This document shows positions 31,111 to 43,904 of a stretch of 64,000 bases of DNA, piece by piece. The notes beneath the pieces were generated by a model. The model saw only the letters and a program-made list of their open reading frames with translations. It was not told where the DNA came from and did not search any database. The translations under genes and the position numbers were made by a program. The first letter of the stretch is position 1. Each line of letters starts with the position of its first letter. This DNA comes from Notolepis coatsorum (Eukaryota > Chordata > Actinopteri > Aulopiformes > Paralepididae). Location: NCBI GenBank assembly GCA_963971535.1, contig OZ020589.1, positions 92,941,182 to 93,005,181 on the forward strand, written 5' to 3'.

Positions 31111-33111
31111 GGCTCGCATGAGCCCCACATCGCCTGGTCCTCCGGTACCATCAGGGGGTGGAGCTCCGCCTGTCATGCCCAGTGTCTTCAGGCAGCGTCC
31201 TGTCCATCGCCCCGGAGCCCCCTTTGTGAGCCGCCCCCGGACCTCTCGACTATACCCCCCGAGTACCACGACCTCGAGGAGGTTTTCAGTATGTCCCGGG
31301 CTCAGGCCCTTCCGCCTCACCGGCCTTACGACTGTGCCATCGACCTCCGCTCAGGGGCTCCCCTTCCCGGCAGCCGCCTCTACAGTCTGACCGTCCCTGA
31401 GAAGGCAGCGATGGATCGATATATCTCTGAGTCCTTGGAAGCAGGCCTCATTCGGCCTTCCTCCTCCCCAGTGGCGGCCGGTTTCTTCTTTGTTGGGAAG
31501 AAGGACGGAGACCTTCGACCCTGCATCGACTATCGCCAGCTCAACGAGATCACCATTAAGAACAAGTACCCTCTTCCTCTCATGAACTCCACCTTCGAGC
31601 CTCTCACACAGGCTACCGTCTTTACCAAGCTGGACCTCCGGAGTGCCTACCATCTGACCCGTATCCGAGAGGGCGATGAGTGGAAGACCGCCTTCAAGAC
31701 TCCCAGGGGCCACTACGAGTACCTGGTAATGCCGTTCGGCCTCACCAACGCTCCGGCGGTATTCCAGGCGCTCATGAACGACGTCCTTCATGACATGCTG
31801 GAGGAGTTTGTGGTGGTATACCTAGACGACATCCTCATTTTCTCCAAGACCCTCGAGGAACACATCCAGCATGTCCGCCGTGTGCTGGAGCGCCTCCTCC
31901 ACAATCGGCTCTTCGTCAAGGCAGAGAAGTGCCGATTTCACTCCGACTCCGTCGATTACCTGGGCTTCATCGTGGAGAGGGGCTTGACCCGAGCTGACCC
32001 TCGCAAGATCCGGGCCGTGGAGGAGTGGCCGGAACCCACCTCTCGGAAGGAGCTACAGAGCTTCCTCGGGTTCGCCAACTTCTACCGAAGATTCATCCGG
32101 AACTACAGCCAGGTGGCGGAACCACTTACCAGGCTAACCTCTCCCGCCCTGCCGTTCGACTGGTCCCCAGTGGCGTGTGCTGCATTCCGTTCCCTCAAGA
32201 AGAGGTTCACCACCGCCCCGGTCTTGCTCCATCCAGACCCCAAGAGACAGTTCATCGTAGAGGTGGACGCCTCGGATACTGGACTAGGGGCTATCTTATC
32301 TCAGCGGTCGACAACGGACCAGAAGGTACATCCGTGCGCCTTCTACTCACGTCGTTTCCTCCCAGCCGAGAGGAACTATGACATCGGCAATCGGGAGCTG
32401 CTGGCGGTTGTGGCTGCCTTGGAGGAGTGGCGTCATTGGCTAGAGGGGGCCGAGGAGCCATTCACCATTTGGACGGACCACAAGAACTTGACGTACATCC
32501 GTGCTTCCAAGCGCCTCAACGGCCGGCAGGCAAGATGGGCCAGCTTCCTCAGTCGGTTCGACTTCTCGCTGACTTTTCGTCCTGGTTCCTGCAACACGAA
32601 GGCCGACTCCATGTCCCGGTTACACTCCAAGGGGGCTCCAACCACTGAGGACCCGACTCCCATCCTCCCAGAGGCCAGGGTGGTGGGAGTGGTCACCTTG
32701 GGCATCGAGGGGGTGGTAAGGCGTGCCCTACGCTTCCATCACGCTCCAGGCAATGTACCTGTTCATCGCCTCTTCGTCCCCGACTCAGTCCAATCCCGGG
32801 TCCTCCAGTGGGGCCATACCAGCCGGTTCGCCTGCCACCCAGGCGTTCATCGCACGTTCTCCTTCCTGGCTCGTCGATTCTGGTGGCCCACCATGAGGAA
32901 CGACGTCAAGGAGTTCGTACTGGCCTGCGCGGTCTGCGCCCGCAGCAAGGCCTCCCACCAGGCACCCTCCGGGCTATTGCAGCCGCTTCCCATTCCGAGC
33001 CGCCCTTGGGCCCATGTGGCGTTGGACTTCGTCACAGGTCTTCCTTCTTCCCAGGGGAAGCTCAGGGGCTCCCCTTCCCGGCAGCCGCCTCTACAGTCTG
33101 ACCGTCCCTGA
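31111..33111 (+). pseudogene. Gypsy RT-RNase H-integrase start, first copy, truncated by tandem duplication
   Basis: Readable from the frameshift near 31110 through RT ([26 protein letters not shown], catalytic [11 protein letters not shown]), RNase H ([23 protein letters not shown]) and the integrase zinc finger ([11 protein letters not shown]...CAVCARSK), to [13 protein letters not shown]. At 33060 it joins the start of a second copy out of frame (1711 is not a multiple of 3) and ends at a stop soon after. The integrase D,D,E core and the chromodomain are missing from this copy. Confidence 0.9.
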
Positions 33112-34771
33112 GAAGGCAGCGATGGATCGATATATCTCTGAGTCCTTGGAAGCAGGCCTCATTCGGCCTTCCTCCTCCCCAGTGGCGGCCAGTTTCTTCT
33201 TTGTTGGGAAGAAGGACGGAGACCTTCGACCCTGCCTCGACTATCGCCAGCTCAACGAGATCACCATTAAGAACAAGTACCCTCTTCCTCTCATGAACTC
33301 CACCTTCGAGCCTCTCACACAGGCTACCGTCTTTACCAAGCTGGACCTCCGGAGTGCCTACCATCTGGCCCGTATCCGAGAGGGCGATGAGTGGAAGACC
33401 GCCTTCAAGACTCCCAGGGGCCACTACGAGTACCTGGTAATGCCGTTCGGCCTCACCAACGCTCCGGCGGTATTCCAGGCGCTCATGAACGACGTCCTTC
33501 ATGACATGCTGGAGGAGTTTGTGGTGGTATACCTAGACGACATCCTCATTTTCTCCAAGACCCTCGAGGAACACATCCAGCATGTCCGCCGTGTGCTGGA
33601 GCGCCTCCTCCACAATCGGCTCTTCGTCAAGGCAGAGAAGTGCCGATTTCACTCCGACTCCGTCGATTACCTGGGCTTCATCGTGGAGAGGGGCTTGACC
33701 CGAGCTGACCCTCGCAAGATCCGGGCCGTGGAGGAGTGGCCGGAACCCACCTCTCGGAAGGAGCTACAGAGCTTCCTCGGGTTCGCCAACTTCTACCGAA
33801 GATTCATCCGGAACTACAGCCAGGTGGCGGAACCACTTACCAGGCTAACCTCTCCCGCCCTGCCGTTCGACTGGTCCCCAGCGGCGTGTGCTGCGTTCCG
33901 TTCCCTCAAGAAGAGGTTCACCACCGCCCCGGTCTTGCTCCATCCAGACCCCAAGAGACAGTTCATCGTAGAGGTGGACGCCTCGGATACTGGACTAGGG
34001 GCTATCTTATCTCAGCGGTCGGCAACGGACCAGAAGGTACATCCGTGCGCCTTCTACTCACGTCGTTTCCTCCCAGCCGAGAGGAACTATGACATCGGCA
34101 ATCGGGAGCTGCTGGCGGTTGTGGCTGCCTTGGAGGAGTGGCGTCATTGGCTAGAGGGGGCCGAGGAGCCATTCACCATTTGGACGGACCACAAGAACTT
34201 GACGTACATCCATGCTTCCAAGCGCCTCAACGGCCGGCAGGCAAGATGGGCCAGCTTCCTCAGTCGGTTCGACTTCTCGCTGACTTTTCGTCCTGGTTCC
34301 TGCAACACGAAGGCCGACTCCATGTCCCGGTTACACTCCAAGGGGGCTCCAACCACTGAGGACCCGACTCCCATCCTCCCAGAGGCCAGGGTGGTGGGAG
34401 TGGTCACCTTGGGCATCGAGGGGGTGGTAAGGCGTGCCCTACGCTTCCATCATGCTCCAGGCAATGTACCTGTTCATCGCCTCTTCGTCCCCGACTCAGT
34501 CCAATCCCGGGTCCTCCAGTGGGGCCATACCAGCCGGTTCGCCTGCCACCCAGGCGTTCATCGCACGTTCTCCTTCCTGGCTCGTCGATTCTGGTGGCCC
34601 ACCATGAGGAACGACGTCAAGGAGTTCGTACTGGCCTGCGCGGTCTGCGCCCGCAGCAAGGCCTCCCACCAGGCACCCTCCGGGCTATTGCAGCCGCTTC
34701 CCATTCCGAGCCGCCCTTGGTCCCATGTGGCGTTGGACTTCGTCACGGGTCTTCCTTCTTCCCAGGGGAAC
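31350..34771 (+). repeat. 1711-bp tandem duplication within Gypsy pol
   Basis: Unit 1 is about 31350-33060 and unit 2 about 33061-34771. Both run from TCAGGGGCTCCCCTTCCCGG to TTCTTCCCAGGGGAA. Only about ten differences were noticed (for example CIDYRQ/CLDYRQ, HLTRI/HLARI, YIRAS/YIHAS). Junction homology is at most a few bases. Confidence 0.93.
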
Positions 34772-35911
34772 ACGTGCCTACTGACCGTGGTGGATCCGTT
34801 CAGCAAGGGGGTTCACCTCGTGGCCCTTCCCAAGCTTCCCTCGGCGGCCGAGACGGCGGACCTCCTGACACGCCACGTGTTCCGCCTCCATGGGTTTCCC
34901 CAGGACGTCGTCTCGGACCGGGGCCCCCAGTTCACTTCCCAGGTATGGCGGGCTTTTTGCAAGGGATTGGGGGCAACGGTCAGTCTTTCCTCTGGTTATC
35001 ATCCCCAGACTAACGGACAAACGGAGAGATTGAACCAGAGCGTGGAGTCTGCTCTTCGGTGTGTGGCTGCCGAGAAACCCGCTTCTTGGAGCCGGTTCCT
35101 TCCCTGGGTCGAGTACTCCATCAACTCCATGGTCAGTTCCGCCACCGGCCTCTCACCTTTTGAAATATCCCTGGGCTACCAACCCCCTCTTTTCCCTGCA
35201 CAGGAGTCGGAGGTGGCAGTTCCCTCCATACAGGACCATCTCGACCGGTGCCGTCGGGTCTGGGAGATCGCCAGGACTGCGCTGCTCCGGTCATCGGAGC
35301 GCGCCAGTCGTGGGGCTGACCGGCGCCGGGTCCCTGCGCCGACGTACCACCCTGGGCAGAGGGTGTGGCTGTCCGCAAAGGACCTTCCGCTTCGGTCCTC
35401 GGCCAAGAAGCTTAACCCCCGGTTCGTCGGTCCTTTTGAGGTTCAGAAGGTACTCAGTCCGGCGGCGGTGAGTCTTAAGCTTCCTGCGTCCATGCGCATT
35501 CACCCCGTTTTCCATGTGTCCCGGGTTAAGCCTGTCTCTCTCAGTCCCCTGATGCCTCCTGCTCCGGACCCGCCTCCTCCCGAGATGGTGGACGGACACC
35601 CCCAGTGGCAGGTCCGCCGGCTGATGGGCGTCCGACGGCGGGGTCGGGAGTTCCAATACCTGGTGGACTGGGAGGGATACGGCCCGGAGGAACGGGGCTG
35701 GGTCTCCCGCCAGCTCATCATGGACCCCGGCCTGATCACCGACTTCCATCATTCCCATCCGGACGAGCCGTGGAGGGGGGGGTACTGTGAGGATTGGCTC
35801 GTTCCCCGCCACACGCTCCTTCAAGGTACTGTGTTGATTGGTGCATTCCCCGCCACACGCTTCTGGAGCGATTACCAATTCCATCACGCACCTGTCGTAG
35901 TTTGTGATTAG
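33014..35911 (+). CDS. Gypsy chromovirus pol, second copy: RT, RNase H, integrase, chromodomain
   Basis: The frame opens in the integrase DNA of the first unit (other frame) and enters RT at 33061, so its first 15-20 residues are an artefact of the duplication. Domains: RT with YLDD, RNase H, integrase zinc finger, integrase core ([36 protein letters not shown]), then a chromodomain near the end ([32 protein letters not shown]), the mark of chromoviruses. The normal stop is lacking, and translation runs into the 3' LTR (35786 onward), adding about 40 residues. Protease is not in this frame. Confidence 0.9.
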   Translation: MWRWTSSQVFLLPRGSSGAPLPGSRLYSLTVPEKAAMDRYISESLEAGLIRPSSSPVAASFFFVGKKDGDLRPCLDYRQLNEITIKNKYPLPLMNSTFEPLTQATVFTKLDLRSAYHLARIREGDEWKTAFKTPRGHYEYLVMPFGLTNAPAVFQALMNDVLHDMLEEFVVVYLDDILIFSKTLEEHIQHVRRVLERLLHNRLFVKAEKCRFHSDSVDYLGFIVERGLTRADPRKIRAVEEWPEPTSRKELQSFLGFANFYRRFIRNYSQVAEPLTRLTSPALPFDWSPAACAAFRSLKKRFTTAPVLLHPDPKRQFIVEVDASDTGLGAILSQRSATDQKVHPCAFYSRRFLPAERNYDIGNRELLAVVAALEEWRHWLEGAEEPFTIWTDHKNLTYIHASKRLNGRQARWASFLSRFDFSLTFRPGSCNTKADSMSRLHSKGAPTTEDPTPILPEARVVGVVTLGIEGVVRRALRFHHAPGNVPVHRLFVPDSVQSRVLQWGHTSRFACHPGVHRTFSFLARRFWWPTMRNDVKEFVLACAVCARSKASHQAPSGLLQPLPIPSRPWSHVALDFVTGLPSSQGNTCLLTVVDPFSKGVHLVALPKLPSAAETADLLTRHVFRLHGFPQDVVSDRGPQFTSQVWRAFCKGLGATVSLSSGYHPQTNGQTERLNQSVESALRCVAAEKPASWSRFLPWVEYSINSMVSSATGLSPFEISLGYQPPLFPAQESEVAVPSIQDHLDRCRRVWEIARTALLRSSERASRGADRRRVPAPTYHPGQRVWLSAKDLPLRSSAKKLNPRFVGPFEVQKVLSPAAVSLKLPASMRIHPVFHVSRVKPVSLSPLMPPAPDPPPPEMVDGHPQWQVRRLMGVRRRGREFQYLVDWEGYGPEERGWVSRQLIMDPGLITDFHHSHPDEPWRGGYCEDWLVPRHTLLQGTVLIGAFPATRFWSDYQFHHAPVVVCD

Positions 35912-36092
35912 CGCTCCAGAGGCTTCATATACTGGGACCTTCTTTCAATCGTTGTCGGGTCGTTTTGAATACTACTGCTTCTGCCAGCCTTCCCCCCGTT
36001 GTTGTGCCTCATCTACTTTCCCTCCAGGACATCTTTGGATCGCCGCTGGTGAATATCTTGATCATCCGTTTGGAGCTGCGCCTTGTTGCCCG
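35786..36092 (+). repeat. Gypsy 3' LTR, truncated
   Basis: Begins TGTGAGGATTGG as at 7050, is nearly identical for 300 bp, passes through the uninterrupted target CGCCTTGTTGCCCG, and is cut at 36092 by the LTR of element X. Confidence 0.9.
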
Positions 36093-36838
36093 TGTAGTAC
36101 TTTTCTGGGCTAATTGTTCTGATTTAATCAGAACCTAATATCTAATCTGCTCTACGTTGTGTTTAAAACCTTTAAAGCCCTGGAAAGTACTTTTAACAAA
36201 GACCGGGAGGTTTCACGACCAGCGGCACAGCAGGAGAAATGGAGGAGAAGGTAGTTATTTCAAAAGTAGTGGTTTATTAAAATCCACAAAGTTATACAAA
36301 AATGATCTGTTTCAATTAAAATAAAGAATGCTATAGTTGTGATCACTAGACACTATGCCGTCTGCGATCCCAACTAGACTAAGAAAGTAGATTGTTGAAT
36401 GGTCTTTGTTGAGTTGTCTTTGTTCTCTGGCTGATGAACAAAGGTAAAGGTCTGTTCTCCCTCCAAAATGTTATTTGTGTTCTGCTCCTCTGCTTCCGCG
36501 TCGTCTCCTCCTGTGTGAAGAGGTGGGTCTGGTTCCTTGGTGGTTTCGTTTCAGAGTCTTCCCCCGACATCGTCACCACACCCCCTCTTATATCAAAAGC
36601 CTGGAGTCTCTGCGTGACGTCACCAAAGTGACATCATCAGATGTTTTCCTCCAATCCCAGGCCTACTAAGTTTGAATGTGAAAATAGGAGGTTGGCTTCA
36701 CAGCCAGCTCTATATTTCCTTTGTTTTCCAGTCAAAGAACAAACACCGTCTAACAACTTAATACTTGGGTTATTGATCTCACAATATATATATTTGAATT
36801 GCACTTGATTACATAAACACAGAGATATCATAATTGAA
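36093..36838 (-). repeat. LTR of retroelement X, copy 1
   Basis: Shares its full length with 61096-61848 at high identity (one 8-bp indel near 61212, scattered substitutions). On the plus strand it starts TGTAGTACTTTTC and the similarity ends ATAATTGAA. The element is read on the minus strand, so this would be the 3' LTR. The bases after 36838 differ from the end of the other copy, and no polypurine tract is obvious. Confidence 0.75.
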
Positions 36839-39800
36839 AGTGAAACTAGTCTTATTTTGCAGGGGATTAAATCTGTAACACAGTCTGCTGACTTTCAGTG
36901 AATAGCTAACAGGCCTAATCATTACATCAATCTCTTTTATACAGTTTATACTTTAGCGTTCATTAATAATATGTTCCTCCATGATTTACCAAGCTCCAGC
37001 CTAACAGTCTCACATTGATGGTAAACATTCTACTTCAGAAAACACACATAAGTTAGTTAACTATAATTCCTATTTGAGACTTTTCATACTACTCAGAACA
37101 GTTGACTGTCCTTGTCCCTAGGCCGCGAAGCAGCTGATAACAACTTCATGTGACCTCATCATCTCATTGTGTTAGCTAGGGCTTATCTGAAATCCTTCCT
37201 GTCCCACACCCTAAAGGAGCCAGGTGGCTCTTTTGTTCTAGGACTCCCGAATGGCTTATCCAAACAGGTCTTTATCTTTTACAGCCGGCTGTTTGAGTGG
37301 CCCGGCACACAACCTGTTGGGAGGGTTCTTGCGTTGACTTACTAAGGCAGCTGTTTTCTTGATCAAAGCTTAATCTTATGACCTTTTCTATTCGGAATAC
37401 AAGATTCAATTAGGTTTAGGATTTATGTTCTATTAAAAACTACTACAGTTTCCACACTCGGATAGTTTAACTATCCTTAATTATGTCAAACATAGATCCT
37501 AACTTCTGCTTACTACTACCTGGATAAGAATTAAGACATTTTAAATCATACTTGGATAAAATACATACGGTTTCCCACACTCGGATCCTAAAAATCAACA
37601 CCACATTATTTTTCTACATCTCTTTCTTATGTATAATTATAAACTCAAACATCTTTATTTGCAGTCCATTTTAATTATTGTGTGCCGTGTGCAGTCTTTG
37701 ACACGCTTTTTCGTACCAGGATCAATTTCCACTGGTTTCCACTGTGGTTTGTCAAATTCTGCCTTGGAGCAGTGAGAAGGGGGGGGGGGTCAATGTTTTC
37801 TGGATTGACCTGGCCCCCTCCTTATTTCTCAGAGCTGGTGCAGTTCACGACTGCTGAATGCTACAACCAACTCTGGGAGGTAGAATTAGACATCATCCCA
37901 CCCCGTCTTCTGTCGAGACCTCGTGCCTCGTGCTGAACTCTATAGGGGTATGACCCCCTGCTGTATTGCCGGTTCAGTTGAACCAGGAGCTCTTCCCTCG
38001 GGTGTCAGTTGCGTCGCTCTCCGGTGGGGTGATTAGATCTCCCCTCTGGAGCTGTCACGGCTGTGAGGAGGTCATCGCTGGCTGCTCCACCCCCGTTGAC
38101 CCTCGGATTAGTGGAAGAGGTTTACTTCTCCCCCCCCCTCCGCCTGGTCGTTGATAGGTGCGATAGCAGCTCCACCCTTTCGCTTGCTGACACCCTGGTC
38201 AATTGCTAAGGCCTTGCAGCCTGTCTGTTGACAGCCGGAGTTGTTGATGAGGCCTAGCAGCCTGTCTCCTCATAGATTGCCTGTCGTTTGGCCTCTCTCG
38301 TTCCCCTCCGAAGCCTCAAGACCCGGTCACTGCGTTGGCCGGAACTCTCAACGCTTGAGAGTTAGGCTTCTCCTGGATCTCTTGGTATTCGCAGTGTTGT
38401 GATTTCCCATGGACCTCTGGGTAGACACTAGCCAGTGTTCTGGATCCCCAGTACTGATGGAGTCCTTGGTCCATCTCGTCCCACACTCGGATGACTGCTG
38501 GTTCCCCAATCTCCCATTCGTATCCTGCAGTGAATATATATCGCTTCAGTGGACAGTGCAGGTTACTTCTACCACAACAATTGATTGAGAATCCATATTT
38601 TTCCTCCCTCAGACACTCTTTACTGGTCTGAGTTCTGACAACTTTCTTTTCCAAATCATTTTTCTATATATTTTATGGCTTCTAGATCGTTAATATTCAA
38701 AATTCAGAAAAATTCACATGGCTCTCTTTATATTATGCTGTCAAAACAGTATAACCCACACCACCCTTTGATGTGGAATAACATTCAAACATCATACCTC
38801 CGTCCCTGGACAGCTGCCTCCGGGCCTGGACAGCCAGTAATGACACACCCTCTCTCCCAGTAGTCCTACATGTATGGCAACAAATCACAGTCCCCCTTAA
38901 ACACACATCTTCCACATTCTCTGCCAGCCTCTACTACGCCGTCAGAGTCCCCCACAAGCCAATTATCAATTGCACATGTCCACACCCTACACAAAGACTA
39001 TTTGGCCAATAGCGACCAAAACCTACTGAGCTTATCAATGTACAGAGAATCATGCTTCCCAACACTTTCACCAATCACGACACACCCCCAGATCCTAGAT
39101 CCGGATTTTTAATGGGCGGAGAACAAAAATCCATAAACCAGCTCTAGTCCATTCACTTCGTTCCCAGTCCATTATATAGACATATACTACCCAGTCCTGC
39201 TGTGTCGAGATCACTCCCAGCTTGTCAGGTACCCTAAGAAAAAATATAGAAAAGAAACAAAAACAAAGAAAAAACATGCCCAAACTAATAATTGAAAACA
39301 ATAAACCAAACTTGTGAGCATCTCTCTTTTCAACTCACTCTTAGATCTAGGGGCGTATTCACCCCCGTATAAACAAAAATTAAAAAACAAAATGAACGCT
39401 CCCGGCCTAAGTCAGGAATTGCTCGTAACACACTAGAAAAGAGAAAAAATATGTAGAAATAAAAATAAACACCTATATCTATTACTCATGATGGTTGATG
39501 TCCATCTATCAATATCATAAAAACCTAGGAACAACTATGGGTCTCCTTAATTTCTTAATCATGCAGTCCACCCTTTGACCAATCTGAATGTTGATCAAGC
39601 ATGGATAATCTACTGACCTCTAGCTGCCGCAGTGTCACATCATTTCACTCTCTAATATTGAATACCTAATATTAACTGTTTAACATGATTTGATTTTCTT
39701 GTTAGTCCGATTAGTTCACACATCCGTCCGTTACTTCATCACGCCATATTACTCACACATCCATTTTAGTAACTTCCACTCATAACCTAATCACCTAACC

Positions 39801-40067
39801 CCTCTATTTATTTTTTATTCTATTTTTATTCTAATCAGGAGCATATATTTTTTATTCAATCTATTCCATCTTTACCCTAATCAGTTGTATATATTTTTAT
39901 TCTGCCGGTGGCCTCTGCAGACATGCCCTTTGAAAATGACCTTTCAGTCCACAGATCCAGCAAACCTGTCCTTGTTCCCTTGGTTGTGGGACCCTGTGGC
40001 CCGTCCGCCTGTGATCGGATGGCCCTGGGGTCATCAGGCCCAGAGCATGACCTTGCTGTCTGCCATC
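36839..40067. other. Interior of element X or unrelated flank, no supported gene
   Basis: No RT, protease or integrase motif in any frame. Short ORFs only. The last part (about 39900-40067), together with 40502-40670, reads on as one sequence when the hAT MITE is removed and borders the gag ORF, so it belongs to X. From 36839 to about 39900 I see low-complexity C-rich patches (near 38120) and AT-rich DNA but no identifiable feature. Confidence 0.5.
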
Positions 40068-40192
40068 CAGGGGCGTAGCTGGGGGGGGGTAGCTTAGGAT
40101 GATTCCAAGGGCCCAGCACTTTTTTTTTTTTTTTTACTAGACATCACTCAGGTGTATTATTGATGCTCTCATTGATACTATGTTTGTTTCTG

Positions 40193-40273
<81 letters not shown>

Positions 40274-40493
40274 CGTGCGTGTGAGATATATAGAGAGAGA
40301 GGGGGGGCTTTGGTAGACTATTGCATTGGTCCACTGCTTGGTGCTGAACTGCTGATCCGAATGTATAGGTAAAAACCATATTATGCATTTTCATCAATAA
40401 AAAAATGGCCAAAAAAATTACGCGCGCTCCCATTCACTGGGGGCCTACAAATACATTCTTTCCTGGGGCCCAGAATCTTGAGCTACACCCCTG
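40068..40493. mobile_element. hAT-type MITE with a GT microsatellite
   Basis: Ends CAGGGGCGTAGCT and GAGCTACACCCCTG, with a perfect 8-bp TSD CTGCCATC (40060-40067 and 40494-40501). 426 bp, no ORF of interest. Contains about 35 GT units (40195-40270), which give the long repetitive frames seen there. Confidence 0.9.
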
Positions 40494-40670
40494 CTGCCAT
40501 CACCGCCATGGTTCCCTTGAGCCTGTTCTGGGGAGGAAGCCACGTACCTATTTGGTTCAGTCACAGTTCTTTGAGCCTGTTGTTGGGAGGGGCCCGCTAT
40601 CTGTCCAGGCAACGGGGCACAAGACATTGTTTGATCACGGCGGCCTAACTCCGACGCCCGAAGCATGATC

Positions 40671-42092
40671 TCAATTGCTGTACCATCTAGTAGTGCAGTC
40701 TTTCTCGCCAGTTCTTGTTCCAGTCTCTGAGTCTCGTGTGCGGCTAATTCCGACGCCCAGCTGTGTCTTCATCAGATCTCGATGAACTGCCTCGTGTCGT
40801 TCGAACGCTGCTATAAACGCTCTCTGTTGTCTATAGGACGACGCCTCTTCCCCCATCTCAGCACTGGCGGTTTGACTTCCCATCGCTGGGCCCCGCCTCT
40901 CATCTTGGCTCTGGTGCTGAGGGGGTCCTGGACAGGGGGAGCTTACGGTCCGTGGACACTGCACTTGACACCGACCTTGGTTTTGCCCACGCCCACCTCC
41001 TCTGTTCCCCCCTCGAGTGCCTCCCCTTCTGGCTCTATAGCCATTCTCACATTCCCATGAAATATGTCCGATCTCCCCACACTTCCAGCAATCAACATGC
41101 CGACCTTTGTTTCCATTCGCGCCCCCTCTCCTGCCTCCACTTGATCCCCGTGCCTGCCAGGGTGTCCCTCTTGGGGTTTGTTGTTGTCCCGGCGCAGGAC
41201 CCCCTGGTGTTCCCGCCTGAGCCTGTCCCTGTTCATGTGGTTCTCCGTTGGAGCCCGTCTCCCCTCTTGGCTGTGCGGACTGGATTAGGCCTTGGAGGTA
41301 TTCCACTACCTGTCCTGCCTCGGTTGGCTGTTGTTCTTGCTGGAGGCCCGTCCTCCGCTCTTCCTCCACCCTGGCCCTGGCCGACTGGCTCCTAGTCATT
41401 GGGCCACGTCTCTCAGTTTGGTACTGATGGTGGGGGTGGGGGAAACCTAGGCACGGGACACAGGTGGGCTCTAGAAACTGTTCATGTATTTTCTCATACC
41501 TGCTGTCGATCTCTATTCCAGCCGTACGACCAGAGTCAACTCCCTGGTACTGCTGTAACAACATCGCTCTCCTCAGTTGCTTTCTTTGTCTCTTGGTTAA
41601 CTGGCAGTCTCCTGCAACGGACACTTCAGCGTGGATCGGCTCGGGTAATACAGTTGTCTCTGGGTCGCTCGCAGCAACGACCCCCTGTGGTGGAGTTAAA
41701 AACATTATTTCCAGTCCCTCCGTCACACTGGTCTCAGGAGGGGAGTCGGTCACATTCAAGTCAATCAGGTTAACGTCACTGTTCAATTCGGTCAATGAAA
41801 TGTCTGCAGAGGTTATCGGCATTACCCCACTACCGGCATTATTTCTTTTCATCACCTTTCGTAATCTCTTTTTCTGTTTTTTGATTTGGGTACGCATTCT
41901 ATACCGGCCTCCTGTCTTATATTTAAATACAAGGTTCTGTAACGGCCTGAATATCTTTGGCCATTGTTTCGTCACTTTTATTGTGACATTCCCAGTCGTT
42001 GAAATAGACAGATTGTCTACCCTTTCTATGGTTATTGCATCTAACCCTCCAGTTGCTCCTATCTGTGTATTTGCCATTCTCACCTCTTTCAA
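40671..42092 (-). CDS. Gag-like protein of LTR retroelement X, copy A
   Basis: 473 codons from MKEVRMANTQIG. The middle is basic and Gln-rich; a CCHC zinc knuckle CWKCGEIGHISWEC (about residue 337) is followed by a Gly/Arg-rich segment, as in nucleocapsid proteins of LTR elements. No protease or pol frame follows on the minus strand, so X seems non-autonomous here. The tRNA-His-like primer site next to the LTR at 61096 and the minus orientation agree with this gene. Family (Gypsy or endogenous retrovirus) is undecided. Residues after about 374 are missing from copy B (50931-52052). Confidence 0.7.
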   Translation of the reverse strand: MKEVRMANTQIGATGGLDAITIERVDNLSISTTGNVTIKVTKQWPKIFRPLQNLVFKYKTGGRYRMRTQIKKQKKRLRKVMKRNNAGSGVMPITSADISLTELNSDVNLIDLNVTDSPPETSVTEGLEIMFLTPPQGVVAASDPETTVLPEPIHAEVSVAGDCQLTKRQRKQLRRAMLLQQYQGVDSGRTAGIEIDSRYEKIHEQFLEPTCVPCLGFPHPHHQYQTERRGPMTRSQSARARVEEERRTGLQQEQQPTEAGQVVEYLQGLIQSAQPRGETGSNGEPHEQGQAQAGTPGGPAPGQQQTPRGTPWQARGSSGGRRGGANGNKGRHVDCWKCGEIGHISWECENGYRARRGGTRGGNRGGGRGQNQGRCQVQCPRTVSSPCPGPPQHQSQDERRGPAMGSQTASAEMGEEASSYRQQRAFIAAFERHEAVHRDLMKTQLGVGISRTRDSETGTRTGEKDCTTRWYSN

Positions 42093-43164
42093 ACACTCGT
42101 AATATCACCGTTTGGAAAGCAAGTTTCTCTGTATTTAAACTACTTTTACAAACTTGAGTTAATCTCACTCACACTGTCAGAGTTATTGGTGCAAACAGGA
42201 ATTGGTAAATCGCTGTGTGTGATACTATACCCCGACTTTCAACAGTCAATTTGATTCCCCTGTCTGGAGTTTGGAATTGTCAGCACTGCCCTGTCCGCCC
42301 TGGAGCAGCTGTGAAGAGAGAAAAGAAAAAGCATACACTTAATTATCAGTGGCATTTCCCTTTCACAATCCATCATTTATCTTTAAGCATGGAATGTCGG
42401 GCATCTTCTATACTAATATCACTTAAGAGAGCATTTGTGCAATTTTCTTTTGAATTATTAACGACACGGCCTTAATCGTTTTTCGTTGTCTCCATCGGAA
42501 AACTGGATCTCCCAATCCCGTTGTCATACTCCTTCTTCACACAACTCCGGGGAACCCTATTTCGCATCAGTCTTTTCCTTCTGTTGATCAATCAGAAATT
42601 TTTTATTCACAGCCTATCATTTCTAAACATTTGTACTGGATATGGTAACTTAGGTGAATAAAATCACTTTAACTCTTATTGCTCTGCAAATGACTATGTG
42701 TATCTTTAATTCTAACATTTCCTTCTATGTGTAACTTTATTTATTTCTATTACTAAGAAAGCCTAAAAATGTATTCCGCTCATATTACATTTTACATACC
42801 AGTAATACACCTATCTCACACATAATTCTGCACACAATTACTACACATTCCCCCGTAACACCTAACCACTTAGGTGTTAAACCCACTTCTCACGAGAAAA
42901 GAAATCAATTTTCAGAGACTCATGTTACTGAATTTTCGTGTCTTGGGAACAGTGTCACACAACCTGCTTATTAAACCACAGGCGCCGACACTACCCCCAT
43001 TTTGAAATCCCTGCAGACCAATGACATCTCACTGGTCAGCCTGACTTTTGGCCCACGGCGTCCCCCCCAGTTTGCAACCTGGAACGCGAAACCCCGGGCT
43101 TCCTACTCAAGGATATCCAAAGTCCATACCACTCTCAACCACTGCTGCCCACACACAGCACCTC
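40971..43164 (-). repeat. Duplicated gag/leader segment of element X, copy A
   Basis: Matches 50931-54192 after removal of the TTAA MITE there (2194 versus 2193 bp), with few substitutions. The segment upstream of the gag ATG (42093-43164) has no supported ORF and is probably leader. Copy A ends at CAGCACCTC next to the Gmr1 LTR; copy B continues there as CAGCACCTCCGACAC. Confidence 0.92.
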
Positions 43165-43904
43165 TGTTACGACCCCTGTGAGTCTAAGGGTAAAGGGCTG
43201 TAACATAACAGTTGGTTGACAGAAAAGATGGACCACGTTTGTAAACAACAATGATATTTATTGAAAGATGCAAAGGAAGCACATGTAGCTCAGGGGTGAG
43301 CCCAGGCCAAAACAACAAACAAACACCACTATACTCCAAATAAACCCAAATCTAATCTATGGTAAAAGAGATTACATTACCTAAACTACTCTTACCTAAC
43401 CAAAACAGGAGAAAACAATATCCAAAGGAAATGGCAGCTCACCCCATCTGTGCTTCCTGAGAAAGAGAGAAAAACACATTAATTATACAGAAACAAAGGC
43501 AGAATATATACAAAAACAAACTATAACTAACAATGCTCTCTCTGTGGCCATACACACACAAGGACATTTCTACTAAGCACCAAACGCCAATAAACGAAAT
43601 GCAATATTGTCAAAGTTACAGGTTTACAAAATCACAACAGGCCTAGCCTCATGCCAGAGAGAGAGAAAGACTGAAGTGAGAAGCCATGTTTTAACAGGTG
43701 TGGGGTGATCCATGATTGGGTGGTGTGGATTGAGTGTTGGAGTCTGGGAAGCCATCCACCAATCGGTGCTGTGTTGCTATAATGGAAGGGCAGGCCTGGC
43801 AGGGACCAATGGTGAAGGGAACAATGGCTGGAGGGAGGAAACAAAATGGAGAACACACACACATGGAGACACACACTGGGGAATATATACATTGGGATGT
43901 AACA
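43165..43904 (-). repeat. Gmr1-like 3' LTR
   Basis: 740 bp, inverted ends TGTTAC/GTAACA. Nearly identical to 50191-50930. Between this LTR and the RT remnant (43905-44226) lie the short 3' UTR and a degenerate repeat (ACGAGTCGACAGCAACA, about seven copies at 44070-44225). Confidence 0.93.

Larger units (their letters stand above)
7050..36092 (+). mobile_element. Gypsy chromovirus-type LTR retrotransposon, nested and rearranged
   Basis: The element runs 5' LTR (7050-7348 plus 26163-26779), gag, protease, RT, RNase H, integrase and chromodomain, then 3' LTR (35786 onward, cut off at 36092 by another LTR). The first 300 bp of the two LTRs differ at about two positions, so the insertion is young. 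It has since received the palindromic element in its 5' LTR, an L2 in gag and a tandem duplication in pol, and carries frameshifts in gag and pol. It acted as a recent landing site, which gives a relative age for the insertions inside it. Confidence 0.88.

Noticed and set aside
40137-40433. Frames encoding His-Thr or Cys-Val repeats
   Set aside because: They read through a GT microsatellite inside a hAT MITE.
41464-42102. 212-codon plus-strand frame, also at 51424-52062
   Set aside because: Antisense shadow of the minus-strand Gag-like gene of element X, which has a zinc knuckle.
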